Positions 41,294-53,570 of a DNA stretch of 64,000 bases are shown piece after piece. A program made the translations under genes and the position numbers. Below the pieces are notes generated by a model. That model saw only the letters and a list, made by a program, of their open reading frames with translations, did not search any database and had not been told where the DNA came from. The first letter of the stretch is position 1; each line of letters begins with the position of its first letter. The stretch lies in assembly GCF_010015585.1 (NCBI RefSeq), contig NW_022985073.1, positions 262,929-326,928 on the forward strand. The letters run 5' to 3'. Source of the DNA: Eremomyces bilateralis CBS 781.70. Its lineage: Eukaryota; Ascomycota; Dothideomycetes; Eremomycetales; Eremomycetaceae.

Positions 41294-44227
41294 ATGACCG
41301 ACCGCACGAGGATCGGGATCGGAAGTCCCGAAGCATACCATACATCTTTGGGCGAAAGCGGCAGTGAGAGCGGCTCTTCATTAAGTATAGATGAGAGGCA
41401 AGCTGCTCAGCTCAGAGCTACCCAGAAGTTGAACCAGGTCATCCAGGCATGTGCTCATCCATCATAGGGAAGACATGGCACTAACTGATGATAGCAATTC
41501 TACTTTAAAGGTTCTCTGACCATCATAGCCTCTCGAACAACTCTTCCTCACGCCTACAACAAGAATGGCGACCTCAAACAAAACAAATGGGTAGGTGTAG
41601 CCTTGGTGGCGGAGGACCGACTTCGCAACAAAGCCTGTTCAAACGCTGACCATCGGCAGTTCAACCTCGTTGTGGATGATACAGACGAGTTCCAAGACGA
41701 CGTCAGACAATGGAAAACTTGCAATGTCGCCGAATCCAAACCCCCGCCTCTAGTCATAGAGGTGTATCTTGACCTCGCTGAACTTACACCGAATCAAACC
41801 TTGGTGGTTCTAGACGATCAAGGAAAACGATGGGATGTTGCATCCTCGCTCAACCCTCCGATACGATCCGGCTCGACCAAGACGGAAAGAACCACAACCG
41901 TCACTTTGGAACGATGGCAGATTGAGCTGGGTCCGATATCATCAGGGTATTCGCCCGAGGGCGGTGATCCTCTGCCGAACACGTACAAGAAGGGCGTCGT
42001 CCTGTTTCGGTCACTCTACATGATAGCTCGCTCCAACGCTGTCTGGAAGTTATACCGTCGTATTGCGAGACAAGCGGCCAACCATCCAAACTTGAAGCTA
42101 CGGTATCGCATTCTCGAGGCTAGCCCGCGATCGGCACTGAAATATAGCACCGTTGACGTTGGTCTATACCCATCGCAGGAAGCCGTCACAGAGAAGTATA
42201 CGTTCACACCGACACACTCGCCCGCTGGAGACCTGTGCATCTCCGTCATTCATCGAAAGAATTGCGATTTCCGCGTCGATGATTCAGAAGCGCTCTTAAG
42301 TTCCCAGTTCATGGGCATGGATGATCAATACTTTCGTCCAACCCTGTCTCCACGAGCAGCCGAAGCCATCCCTGGGTCATTACCCAACAAACCAAACTAT
42401 ACTCCCGAAGTCGGTGACCCTGGCACGGCGTATGGGAGTTTATCGACTTTCCACCAACCTGGACCTGCCCTTGGTGCCAGTCCGCTGTCGACATTGCGGA
42501 CTGCGAAGGACTTTGGGACCACGCCGGAATCACACAAAGATATGCCGAGACACCGATTCTCTACCTCGCGACCATCGGCCCGTGCTGATGGACGACGACC
42601 ATCCGTTTCATTTCCAGCCTTTAAGGCAGGCTCATTGGCTTCCTCTCCAGCGTCTAATCCGCCTGTGGCGCCGTCGCCTGGAAGCTCCCTGGGGCGAGGC
42701 GCTGGCCAACATCTACATCACCGGAGTAGAGGATCGATAACGACTCTCCCACAACAGGTGCTAAGGACTCCTGGTATCCCAAATGAGACCGCCATCGCAT
42801 CATCCCCATCCGCATCGAGCTCACCAAAGCCAGCGCCGATTAATCGATACAGTAGCAGCTTCGGCCATCGACGCAGTCGCTTTTCATCGGGCGGCGGAAG
42901 CAAAATCGATGAAGACAATACGAGCAGCGGCAAAGGTTCTCTCGCGTCATCTGCGCAACCCGGCTCCGGGGTGCTCAATGAAGGCGAAGCTAGCTCCAGT
43001 AGCGTGCAAACCGATGACGACAACATCAAAGACTTCATCCGGCTGCTGCAGGATAAGAAAGAGCTTGACTCCTTCCAGAAAAACAACGATGCAACGCGGC
43101 AAGCGTCTACGCAACGCGCAACCGCGGTCCTATCGCGCTTCCAGAAGGTGAAAGAATCCAACGCCGCCCTCTCCGAGAGCATGGCCACGTCCCTCCTTCT
43201 CCACCGCTCCTCGTCCTCCTCATCCCGCCAACTTGCCAACGTCCCTCAAATCGCCGGGACCTCTATCTCCACCGCCTCATCCCCCGGCAAGCCCGTCAGC
43301 CCCCACACCCCGCATACCCCCTCCGTCCCCTCCCGCCTCTCCGTCGACGACGGAATCTCCTACCCCCAGACCGTCATCCACCGCTCCCAATCCCGCGGCC
43401 GCTCCAACCGCAACCACCCCGGCCCCTCCTCCCCCTCACACCCCCATCCCCACCCCCACCCCGCCACCCCTCACCACCCCTCCTCCTCCAGCGCTCAAAC
43501 CTCCACCGGCACCCGCACCGACGCCATCGACATCCCCACCTCCCCCCCAGTCTGGCCCTTCGCCCGCCGCTCCTCCTCCGCCAACCCCAACCAACCCCCC
43601 CGTCGCGAGCGCCCCGTCCTCGACGACGACCCCGACCTCCCCTATGGCCTCCGCAGCGCCAGCGTGCCCGCCGACGACGCCGGCGCCGACCCGGCCCTCC
43701 GCGAGCTCAGCCTCAGCGAACTGCACCAGCTACAGGAAGGCGGGGCGGACGGCGGCGGTGACGGGGTGGAGGGGGACATCGGCGCGGATGGCGCCGACGC
43801 CGACGACGTGGGCACGCTGGCGACCAAGCGGCGCGGGACGCCCGGAGCGTCGGCGCTACGGTCGCGGAGCGAGCTGAATTTGCAGGCGCGCGGGGACGAG
43901 CCGGAGGAAGGGCCGGCGTCGGGGATGGACGGGGTGCGCGGGCGGATGAGCCCTGGGTTTCGGACGAGTAGTGGGACGCGGTTGGCGCGGGATGTTGGGG
44001 GATATCGGCGGGGGTCGCCGGCGAGTTTGTCGAGCGGATCGCGGGGGGACGGGACGGTGGGGGGAGGGCGGAGTCGGTATGCGTTTCCGAATCGGGGGAG
44101 TTTTGCAGATGAGGAGGAGTTGTTGTTTAATATGAGTGAGTTGGGGGCGGGGGCGGGGAGTCGGCGGAGTTTGGAGAGTGGGGATTCGAGGAGGGGAGGA
44201 CAGGGGAGAGGGGGTGGGTGGAGGTAG
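41294..44227 (+). CDS. ATG13: Autophagy initiation protein Atg13
   Basis: Three exons: 41294-41446, 41495-41590 and 41660-44227, 938 residues. The first intron is GC-AG (CCAG|GCATGT); the second is GT-AG. The HORMA domain is seen from about residue 45 (LNQVIQQFYFKGSLTIIASR) through FNLVVDDTDEFQDDVRQWK, PPLVIEVYLDL, LERWQIEL and YKKGVVLFRSLY. It continues to YTFTPTHSPAGDLCISVIHR. The rest is a long disordered Ser/Pro-rich tail with a conserved block around DDDNIKDFIRLLQDKKELDS and the end ELLFNMSELGAGAGSRRSLE. Atg13 is known to scaffold Atg1 kinase and Atg17 at the phagophore assembly site and to be phosphorylated by TORC1 on its tail. Length fits Aspergillus orthologues. Confidence 0.96.
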
Positions 44228-44680
44228 AGGTAAAGGGGCGAGAGAAATGTTCGCTGCATGGTGTCGGTGTGAACTCTTTTTTTGGTTGTTTGTTCTTGGG
44301 ATAGATTAGGCCTCGGTGCTCCCTGGAGCGGCGTTTTGGGAATGGATCCCTCTGGTGTTTCGGGCGTCGAGGGTTATCCTGCCAGATTGGACACATACAC
44401 ATGGTCATCTCACCAGTGTGGATACCAAATGTTTGACGGGAGGCTAGAAGCGGTCTGTGGTTTTGAGGGAGGAATTGGAGACGAACATGTTATGGTATCT
44501 GATGGAGATTGGAACGGGTGTCTATAGACTAGAGAACGCATAGGGAATTCGAACGCAAGTTGGCGCAGATTGGATTTTTGGACCTTGTTATCTACCAGGG
44601 ATCATACAGTGCACCGTTGAGAAACTATTTTTATATACATGATTGACCAAACCAAGCCTTCATGGCACGCATGTCTACCT
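44228..44680. other. Convergent 3' flanks
   Basis: Between ATG13 (plus) and the complex I gene (minus). No gene or repeat seen. Confidence 0.5.
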
Positions 44681-45738
44681 CTATTTCTTCGGCTCCTCCT
44701 TCGGTGGCTCAGGTTGAGGCGTCGGTAGTTTGAACTGTAGGAATCATGTCAGTCATTTGTTGGTGATAAAACAATCATATACGCACCTGATCCGGCGTCC
44801 GGTCATCACCCGGCCCCACCGGCTCCCACACGCTGCTCCCGTCGGTAAAGTTCCGGAACGCCTGGGTCATCTCCAACGGCTCGACGACGATGCGCTTCTT
44901 CTCCTCATCGTACCGGATCTCAGTATACCCGGTCATGGGGAAATCCTTCCGCAGCGGATGGCCATCGAAGCCGTAATCGGTCATGATGCGCCGCAAGTCC
45001 GGGTGGTCGGTGAAGAAGACACCGTAGAGATCGTAGACCTCGCGCTCGAACCAGTTGGCGCCATCGTACAGGCCGCAGAGGGAGGGGACCGGGGTGGCTT
45101 CGTCGGCGTAGGCCTTGACGCGGATGCGGCTGTTGTGGCGGACGGAGAGGAGGTTGTAGACGACTTCGAAGCGGTGGTTGCGGGAGGGGTAGTCGGCGGC
45201 GGTGACGTCGGTGAGTTGAGTGAATTCGGCGGCGGTGTGCAGTTTGAGGAAGGAGACGACAGGGATCACACCGGTGGGAGGAATATAGATAGTCAATTCG
45301 TCTTTCCAGACGGAGAATCTGCGCATGTGTTAGTGAATGATATTGCGGTTGGTGATAAGAGCTCGGTGAGGGGAGATTCACTGTTGGATGTATTTCGGTA
45401 AACACGACATCAAGTACTGCCCGTATTTATGCAATTGCTCCGCCTTCTCCGTGTATTTATCGACCGGATTCACAATCGGTGCCTTGAGCGGTCCTACTGG
45501 AGGTCGTTGTGCGTGCTGGTGATAATCCGATTAGCATTCCTTCTCCCACAACACTCCCACGGATTGAAAACACTACGCTCTCCGTTCCTACCTTCATATT
45601 CGGCGGTTCCTCTCCCACCACATCTTTTCTCCTCACGCAGCTGGACGAGAGATTCCTCGCGACCATCAACGAGCACACGGGGCGCCCTGCAACGGACCGA
45701 CGAGACAGCACCCGTCCCGGGGCCAATCGAAGCGCCAT
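44681..45738 (-). CDS. NDUFS3: Complex I 30-kDa subunit (NDUFS3/Nuo30)
   Basis: Four exons: 45738-45592, 45515-45382, 45318-44787 and 44734-44681, 288 residues, all GT-AG. The N-terminus is a mitochondrial presequence ([20 protein letters not shown]). The complex I 30-kDa signature is clear: [39 protein letters not shown] and [20 protein letters not shown]. Beyond these are [20 protein letters not shown] and [20 protein letters not shown]. It ends in [10 protein letters not shown]. The protein sits in the peripheral arm of NADH:ubiquinone oxidoreductase in the mitochondrial matrix, near the quinone site. The last exon is only 18 codons, so the true C-terminus is easily missed. Length matches fungal orthologues. 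Confidence 0.97.
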
Positions 45739-46406
45739 GATGAACGGTGGTCAACAGCCGCCAGACAAGGCTAGATATCGCGGATGTCGGGCAGGTAGGA
45801 ACCACAACCGGTCCAAGAAGCGGGCAATGAAGGAAGCAGGGTCGGCATCCAAGTTGGAGGTGATAGACGAGGTGAGTTCTACGAGTTCTTGATTGATGTT
45901 CCTATCCTTCCAGCATGATGGCAGCGCCTCCTATTTGGGAATAGCGCGGCGTGACCTTGACCGCTATAGTCACGTGGCTCAGCTTGAGCTGGCAACTGCG
46001 TAGTGGCCCCTGCCCAATCTTCTTCTTCTGCTTCTTCAGTCGATGTTTCGCCGCCAGCCCTCACTCATTGCTTTTACGTCTTCACCATCACCACCACTCT
46101 TCCACCTCCACCTCCACGTTCGCGTCCACTTCGTTCAATAATTCCTCTTTCTCCATTCTCTCTTCCCCTCCAGCCTCCCCTCCCTCTTCTTCGTCACGTC
46201 CCACTACCCGCGTCAGACCTCTGGATGCCTTGTCATACCCCCTCTCAATCCTGATTTCACCGTCCCTTGCACATGCATCATCCAGCGCATCGGCGTCCAG
46301 CATCTTTCTTCCCCCCTTTCTTCTCGATATCGACCTCTTTCTCACGAGCATCACACTCTAGGGAGTCGTCTTCACACCCCAACAGCACACATACCCACCG
46401 GTCCAC
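45739..46406. promoter_or_regulatory. Divergent promoter, complex I subunit and NOT4
   Basis: 668 bases shared by two genes transcribed apart. The plus-strand part before NOT4 (46000-46370) is extremely pyrimidine-rich with many TCTTC, CCTCC and CACC repeats. This is typical of a strong housekeeping-type fungal 5' UTR. Open frames here (45879-46361) are low-complexity shadows of that composition. Confidence 0.5.
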
Positions 46407-48983
46407 ATGTCTCGGTCCCAGCATGACCAGTTCATCGACGATGAAGAGGAGGAGACGTGTCCGCTCTGCGTCGAGGAATTCGATCTTTCCGACAAGAACT
46501 TCAAACCGTGCCCATGCGGCTATCAGGTACGTCGGCGCCCGAAATTTCGGAAAATTGGGGATTCTGACGATCCGTGATATAGGTTTGCCAGTTCTGCTAC
46601 AACAATATCAAAAATGCTGTGAACGGGCTGTGTCCGGCATGTCGACGACCCTATGACGACAACAGAATCGAATGGAAGTCTATCAGTCCTGAAGAGTACG
46701 TATTACTTAGATTTTCTAGGTCTAATGGTCTTACTGATCATTTTCTAGGCTAGCAAGCTACAAGGCCGACCAAGCTCAACAAGCCAAGCGCAAGGCAGCC
46801 GCCCGACAAAAGGAAGCGCAGAAGAAAGAAGCAGAGTCGCTCAGTCGTAAACACCTTGCCGGCCTTCGCGTGGTCCAGAAGAACCTGGTCTACGTCACGG
46901 GCATGACGCCAAACACACGCGAAGCACGTTTACTGGACATCTTGCGAAGTAACGATTACTTTGGGCAGTACGGCGAAATCGTCAAAATTGTGGTCAGCAA
47001 ACCCAAGGAGACAATCGGTCCACATGCCAATTCCGTTGGCGTTTACGTTACCTACAAGCGGAAGGAAGATGCGGCCAAATGCATCGCAAGTGTCAATGGC
47101 TCACGGAACGGTGACAGGGTGCTGAAGTAAGTTTGGTTGATGTGGCGATTGCTTCCATCCGCTTACATTTTCTCAGAGCACAGTACGGAACGACAAAGTA
47201 CTGCTCCGCATATCTGCGCAACGAAACCTGCTCGAACCGAAATTGCATGTTTTTGCATGAGGCGGGCGACGAAAACGAAACCTTCTCAAGAAAGGATATG
47301 TCCTCCATGAACGCAGCCCACAACCTCCCCGAACAAGAAGACGCTCCCGACCATCCGTCCGTTCCTCAACCGGTTCAGCCACACATTGAACATCGCGAAT
47401 ACCTCATGGGTCATGGGGAAGGCACTTCGGATGGCCCTGCACTTCCATCCACGGCGAGCTGGGCGGACAAGAATCAACAAGGTCGACGTGCCAGCCGCAC
47501 CACGACGAGCAGTGGTGTCAGTCCAATGGCAACGGCCTCGGTCCCTGCGTCAAAGCCTACCGAGACAGAACCTGCTCCATCAGAGTCGCATGAGGGACGC
47601 TCAAACTCTCCAGAAACCGTCGACACCACTACGCATCCTCCACCAAAAGCAAAGCGTCTGGGTAAGACGCCCCAACAACTCGAGAGGGCGGCATACATGA
47701 AGCTGGCGAAGAAAGTTTGCGATGACCTCCTGTTCCACTTCATGCCACCGCCTTACTATACTCAAGAAGATGTGGAGGTCCTTAAATGCATGCCACCCAT
47801 GTGGGATTCGATGGCCGGTATGCGACGCCGTGTTCTGAAAGAGAAGCTGATGCAGGAACGGGCCGAACGCGACCGACAGCAAACCGAAACAGACGCCCAG
47901 CAGCCGCGGATCGACCGTATTCCCGAGGAGTCAGCAGAAGCCGGAAGCTTACAGCTTGGAGGAGAACCTGAAGATCGATCGGACCTTGCAAATCAAGGGG
48001 CCGTTCAACCTCCACAAGGCCCACTCGAGTCTATTGGACTCGGTTCCGGAGCATTTAACGATGATTTCGGGAATCTGAACCTGGGACGGGGACTTACACC
48101 TCAACAACAGCAGGAATTGCTCTTGCAGCAGTTCAAGTCCGGTTCACCCCAACCTCCCGGTTTCCAAACTTCTGGCCAGACGAATCTACATGCGGGTACC
48201 ATGCCAGGTCATTCCCGAACCACCTCTCGATTCTCCTTTGCGAACGATACCTCCACTGCCACGACATCGGTTAAGCCTGTTGCCAATCCCAAGCTGATGA
48301 GCCAACAAGCCAGTATGATGCCACAGGGAGGGCATTTCAACACCCTCTCTCAGCAACAACAACTTGGTGGACCGCAATTCTTCCCAACTACCCAAGGCCC
48401 TCCTCCGGGCTTGAAGGCTACAGGTACTCCTCCAGTCAGCGGCGGTGGAATGTTCGGCCAAGGTCACGGCTTCGCCAGTACCCTTGGAGGGTACGGCAGC
48501 AACATCAGCAGTCGAAACACGAATGATGAGATGATGCGCGAGCTACTTCGAAACCAACAGCGCGGCAACGCTGGTGGTAGCGGCATGCCGGATGCCGTAA
48601 AGCGTGAGTCTATGTTTCCATCATTCCTTCATCAACACCCACACCCACCGGCCTCAACCGCAACCCCTGTCCCCAATGCGCCTGGGCTCATCAGCCTTCC
48701 GTACGGATCGCAGCCGCCTGGTGCTGGTGGTAGCTTCCAGGAAGCCGTCGGTCCTCAGAAGAAGAGAAAGGGGAAAAAGCACAGGCATGCTAACACTTCC
48801 TCCTCTGGTGGGGGTGGTGGTGTAGTCGATGTTGCAGACCCAAGTATTTTGCAGGCGAGGCTCCACCACGGCGCGGCCGGCGGCGGCGCTGGCTCAGGCA
48901 GCATCCATACAGGACAGGGAGTTTACGGGCAAGGCTCAGGTGGGTTCCCCTCCATGTATAACGGTGCATATGGACGGTGGTAG
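46407..48983 (+). CDS. NOT4: CCR4-NOT subunit Not4, E3 ubiquitin ligase
   Basis: Four exons: 46407-46526, 46583-46695, 46749-47126 and 47177-48983, 805 residues to the TAG. The C4C4 RING is Cys18/21, 35/37, 42/45 and 57/60. A helical linker (RKAAARQKEAQKKEAESLSR) joins the RRM (LVYVTGMTP, SVGVYVTYKR). A C3H1 finger follows (KYCSAYLRNETCSNRNCMFLHE). The remainder is Gln/Pro/Gly-rich with GLTPQQQQELLLQQF and a basic KKRKGKKHRHANTSSSGG near the end. Not4 ubiquitinates substrates at stalled ribosomes and belongs to the CCR4-NOT mRNA-decay complex. All introns are GT-AG. The ORF ends YNGAYGRW. Whether that is the true C-terminus is discussed under the next coding block. Confidence 0.94.
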
Positions 48984-49618
48984 TCCAATTTCAACAACGA
49001 TCTGGGTCTTGCGTTCATCATAAATACCCCTCTTTTCACTCTGGGAGGATGGGCACAACGTGTATCATGATTTTTTTTCCTTTTTTTCACCTTTTCCAAG
49101 GGAACGATGGTTCTCGCCATTTCCTTCGCTTAACTCATTTCCCCCTTCCTATGCACGCGGCGTCCAGGACGGGCTCGAGCGAAATCATCGGGCAACATTC
49201 AGGCAACATGCCGATTGTCGACGGGCAAAACCTATGGCGTTTGTTCACGGGAATACTTCTCACTTTTCTTTTTCAAAACGGACGATTCACGCGGGTTGCT
49301 AGGGATGGATTCCAGTCATGCACACGCACCCAGTTTCCGTCCTTCTGCTTCTGTCGACTGCAACCGCTGAGTGCTCACGGGCGGTGCATGTATCGCTATG
49401 CTCTTGATCGGGTCGCGCGTCGCACGCTCTCACTCGTCGAACTTCGTCCATTCATGTACGTAACTTGGCCCCCTTCGAAATTGAAACGCAAAACCTAAGC
49501 TAAGGGGGCCCATTAGTAACGCTAGAAATAGATTCTGGTGTTTCTTTTCTTTCAGACTCCTGTATTCTTTGTGACGAAGATCGACGAGCGAGCGCTGTGA
49601 CCGACCTGAATTGAGAGG
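48984..49618. other. Between NOT4 and next coding block
   Basis: Either 3' UTR plus 5' UTR of a second gene, or a long intron. A strong pyrimidine tract with acceptor (TTTCTTTTCTTTCAG, ending 49556) is present, but every frame after it meets a stop. No gene recognised. Confidence 0.45.
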
Positions 49619-51975
49619 ATGACGAGACCCAGTCCCGAGCTCGTGGATACCACCCGACGTGCACCGTACCCTTTTCCATCCCACACGTCGCTTATTGTAG
49701 ATTTAGTACCTTAGGAGCCGCCATCGCTGACCACATCGCAGTCATCTCAGATCCATTCTACGTCGATCCGTCACTCCCAAGTCAAACCCCACACGACAGC
49801 TTTTCCGCCGACTTCCCTCCACTTGAACCTGGCCGTCGTGCCACACCCACTATTCCTCCTGGATTCGAGGCGGACGCAACGTCTCGTGCCACATCTCGTG
49901 CCGGGTCTCGCACTGCATCGATATCTGGATCAGTTGTTGGCGCTTCTCGACCCGCAAGCTCTTCCATTGTGCCTGCCGTCCCGGTACTTCCTTCACGAAT
50001 TGGGACGATTAGTCGGCCGGGGACTCCGAGTCGGCCCGGAACGCCTTTGCGATTGGTGTCGGTTGCGAAGCGAGGCCAAGTTGATGAATCTCCTTCCAAG
50101 GAAGGTGCTCAGAAAGGGCATAGTAAAGAAGTGTTGTCAAAACACAAGGGCAAGGAGAACATACCTAGCGCAAAGCCTTCTAAAACGGACGTTTCTACCG
50201 ATGCCGAGGTACTTCCTGCTACTCCAGTAAAGAATGAAGGTGTCCCACGAAAGGGAAAGGCGGGCAAAACTGCATCGCCTTCCTTGGGAGCGGAAGCAAC
50301 TCCAGAACGCAAGCGGACCACCGATGGCGGGAAGGCCGAGTCCAAGCAGGATGTGTCGAAGCGACAGCACCTGGGAAAGCTTGACATCTCTGCCGCGATA
50401 AAACCCGCGATGCCCGACTTCCAAGGCCAAACCGGGTCGGGTGCCGACTCACCGGCGTCTACTCACGCGGGTGAAGTTCCCAAATCCTGGGCAACCAAGT
50501 CTGCATCCAATTCGCGGCCAGCCACTCCAGCGAGTACGGCAGCCACGGAATCGCCCATCAAACGTGTCATCCAGCCGCGGACGATTCGAGTTCTGCCAAC
50601 TCCGAAGGCAGAGACACCACCACCTCTAGCCGCAGGACTGGCGGCCGTTCCTTCTTCCTTGGCGTCCGTCGTCGGTAAGCTGCCGTCTCGTCAGCCCAGT
50701 CTCACGTCCACCAATCCTCCCGGCACTCCCATCAGCGATCTGATATCGGAGAACGCCTCGGTGACGTCGCAATCGCTCTCTCGGACCGCATCTCCCGCGC
50801 CCGGCGAGAAGCTCGGTGCCGTGGCGCCGAAAAAGACGAAATCGGCGCTCGCGAAGGAGAAGAAAGAGCGGGCAAGGAAAATCGAGGAGGAGGCGATGGT
50901 GGCGAAAACGGTTGCGGACGAGCCGGTGCACGAGGCGATTATTGGGAGGAAGAAGAAGACGAGGAAACCGACATCTCTCCTGACCAAGGCAACACCGACT
51001 CAGTCCACTTCCAAAGGAGGCGAGGTTGCTCAGAGGCCTGAGGATTCGACTGCAGAAGCAGGAAAAGTGGGTACCAAGCAGAGAGGGGCTACGAAGGGAC
51101 GGACGGAGGAGAATGAGCAAACCGGTGCAAAATCCGGAGCGCTCTCACTTCCAGAGCGGTTCAAGCGGATGCAAGAGGAGCTTGGCATTCCAGCGAAAGA
51201 GATGCTTTTCTTCAAGACGAGCACTGGAATTTCCATCCCCAAAGGCGACATCACCGCAGCCGACTTCGAGGTACTCAATGAGGTCGTTCCACCTCGGGAA
51301 GCCGGTAAATCCGGCGTCGTCCGCACTAACGGTAAAGACGGCCGGGTCTGGTCCCGCAAGATGATCACTCAAACAGGGGTGCACATCGCCTCCCTCACCG
51401 AGGATGAAGAGAACAAATACCTCGCCCTCGAACGCGAGCTCGACAAAGCCGCGCGCTCTCTCAACGGCGTCCAACACAAATGGGTCCCGAAAGCCAAGAG
51501 CGCCGAAGTGAAAGCGACCCTCGCCCAGCTCGAGAAGCACCTCTCCGGCCAGCTCGAGAACCTCCAGAAGAGCATCGAGGAACAAACCGCCTCTACCTCC
51601 TCGTCCGCAAAGGTTCGCCACGACCAGAAACACGGCGGCAAACATAATCATGCCGTCGACGAGGTCGACTCCTATCTCGACGGCTTCATCGTCCCCTCCT
51701 CCAGCTCCAGTATGACGAAGCTCGACTCCGACACCTACAAGGCGGCGAGCAAGGTCGCGACGGGCCTGATGGGCACGCTGAGCACGGCGCTGTCCGCGGC
51801 GCAGACGGCGCTGGAGGTGAGCGGGCTGTCAGGCGAGGGCAACTGCCCACCAGCGGCGATGGCGAAGTTGGACGAAATCGAGGCGGCGTTGGCATCCAGT
51901 CGGAAGGAGACGGAAGCGCTGGAGAAGAAGTTGCTGGCGTTGATTAAGAAGAATCGGAAGGCGGCGCAGGTCTGA
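49619..51975 (+). CDS. Coding block: NOT4 C-terminal half or separate gene
   Basis: A long frame reads from at least 49705 to TGA at 51973-51975 (about 755 residues). It holds SDPFYVDPSLPSQTPHDSFS, Ser/Pro-rich stretches, VAKRGQ, a PIKRVIQPRTIRVLPTPKAE block, EPVHEAIIGRKKKTRKP, a folded-looking LFFKTSTGISIPKGDITAAD region, and a helical C-terminus (LMGTLSTALSAAQTALEVSG). No ATG lies in this frame before 50411, so it must be entered by splicing. One route uses ATG 49619 and a 56-base GT-AG intron to 49708. The other joins NOT4. I recall fungal Not4 proteins of about 1500 residues with a GRKKK-type tail, and 805 plus this block gives that size, so both readings stay open. The sequence itself is clearly coding. 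Confidence 0.75.
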
Positions 51976-52204
51976 GGAGTTTCAGACATCCTGCACATAT
52001 GCAGGCCGAATGGGTTATTATGGTTTTGGGGTGGTTCGCTGTCGGTTCAGGCACGGTATGATAAGCACGACATGCATGGTTTGGCGCTGTATCTATTATC
52101 ACGGAGTTCTGCACTCGGTTTAGGGTCTCCGATGGGCACCGGGACTCGCGGAACATTATGTACAATTAGGATAACGGTAGCATGGGTATCATCAGGACCG
52201 GCTT

Positions 52205-53570
52205 TCAACCAAAAGTGATCCTCTTTCCAGTAAACTCTATCTTCTTCTCTGCTAGCTTCGCTTTCCTCTTTGCCACCCACGACGGATGCAACGTGCCTTT
52301 CCCGTCTTCCTTCTCCTGCTTGGCCTTGGGCTTCTCCGGCGCCATCCCCGGCCTCTCTTCGAATTTCAATTCCCGTCGGAATCCTCCGCGCACACCATCG
52401 CCGCGTCTATCCCCCTTCCCCTGCCACCCCTTCCTCTTCTCATCCTTATCCACTGCCCCCTTCCTCGCATCCCACCCCGCACCTCTCTCATCCTTCGCCC
52501 CCGCCTTCGGCTCCGCCAAATGCCGCGCCTTATCCCCGTACATCTTCTCCCACTTCGCCCGCCGCGCCTGCTGGCCTGGCCGGTTCTTCTTCGGCGGCGC
52601 CTCTTCGAAGGGTTCCGGGGAAGAGGAGCCGGACATGTAGCCGTGCATAGACAGGGAGGAAAGGAAGGCGGAGGATTTGGGCGCGAGGGCGCTGGAGGGG
52701 GAGAGGGAGGGCGTTTGTGAGGGAGATCGAGAGTCGGAGTTGGGGCGGGAGCGGGAGTGTGAAACGGAGCGTGAGAGGCTTTGATCGCGAGATTTCGTCG
52801 ACGCAACGTCCTTGCCGTGCTTCTCGTGTAGCCCATCGTCATCCTCGATTGACTCTACTATGGACATTTGAGAATCATCGCCGCTGCCGTCGAGATCGGA
52901 GTCAAGCGATTCTGATCTATCCTCCGGTCCAATCCGTCTTCTATTAGACCGCGTCGTTTTGTCGATCTCTGCTCCATCTGCAGGCTTGGCCAAATCGGCT
53001 GTCTTCTTCCTTTTTGACTCTTTCTGATCCGTCTTCGCCTTCTTCTTGGGCTGGATAATATCCCCGAGATCGACCTCGAGCTCCCGTCCTAGCTTTATCA
53101 GCATTCCCCTGGTCGCCTCCTGAACCGCGTTCGAATTGAGCAGTCGGGAAAGCACGGTCGCTTGGGTAGGGTTGATCTCGAACGGTGGCACCTGCAAGAT
53201 CTCTTCACAGCCCGGTAGTGATGAGATGAGTTTGCTCTTCGAGATTGTCTTCAAAACATGTCGCTTTGCCGCCGCATGGATGTCGACGACCTGTCCGAGA
53301 GTAAGTTACCGAACCGCAAGAAGATCTGATATTTCCCACCTTTGATGTCTGCTGCTCCTCCTCTATTCGAGCCAACAGCTTCTCATCTTTTTGATCTCTC
53401 GCTTTTCTAAGCCGCTTCACCAACTTCTGCTGTTCCTGGCCGCGAGCGAGCTTTAGCGCTCTACCAACCAGCTTTTCGCCATATTCGATCCCGGTTTTGA
53501 GCGTGGCTCTCGTTTTGTCTTCGGGGGTGTCGTACGTCTCCTTTTCTCGTTTTCGTTTGGGCATGATCAT
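52205..53570 (-). CDS. BUD22: BUD22-like ribosome biogenesis protein
   Basis: Two exons, 53570-53340 and 53290-52205, 438 residues. The intron is 49 bases, GT-AG, phase 0. A second ATG two codons on (53564) is an alternative start. The N-terminus is basic and helical (PKRKREKETYDTPEDK, RALKLARGQEQQKLVKRLRK). The middle is disordered with acidic Ser clusters and SR/RS pairs. The C-terminus shows the BUD22 end: LHPSWVAKRKAKLAEKKIEF followed by TGKRITFG. In yeast Bud22 takes part in 18S rRNA processing and small-subunit biogenesis in the nucleolus, and mutants have budding-pattern defects. Length is near that of fungal homologues. Confidence 0.93.

Noticed and set aside
43436-43877. Pro-rich frames on both strands over the ATG13 tail
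   Set aside because: Shadows of the C-rich coding strand; the ATG13 frame is the real one.
45879-46361. Frames in the pyrimidine-rich region before NOT4
   Set aside because: Composition-driven low-complexity sequence in a promoter/5' UTR.
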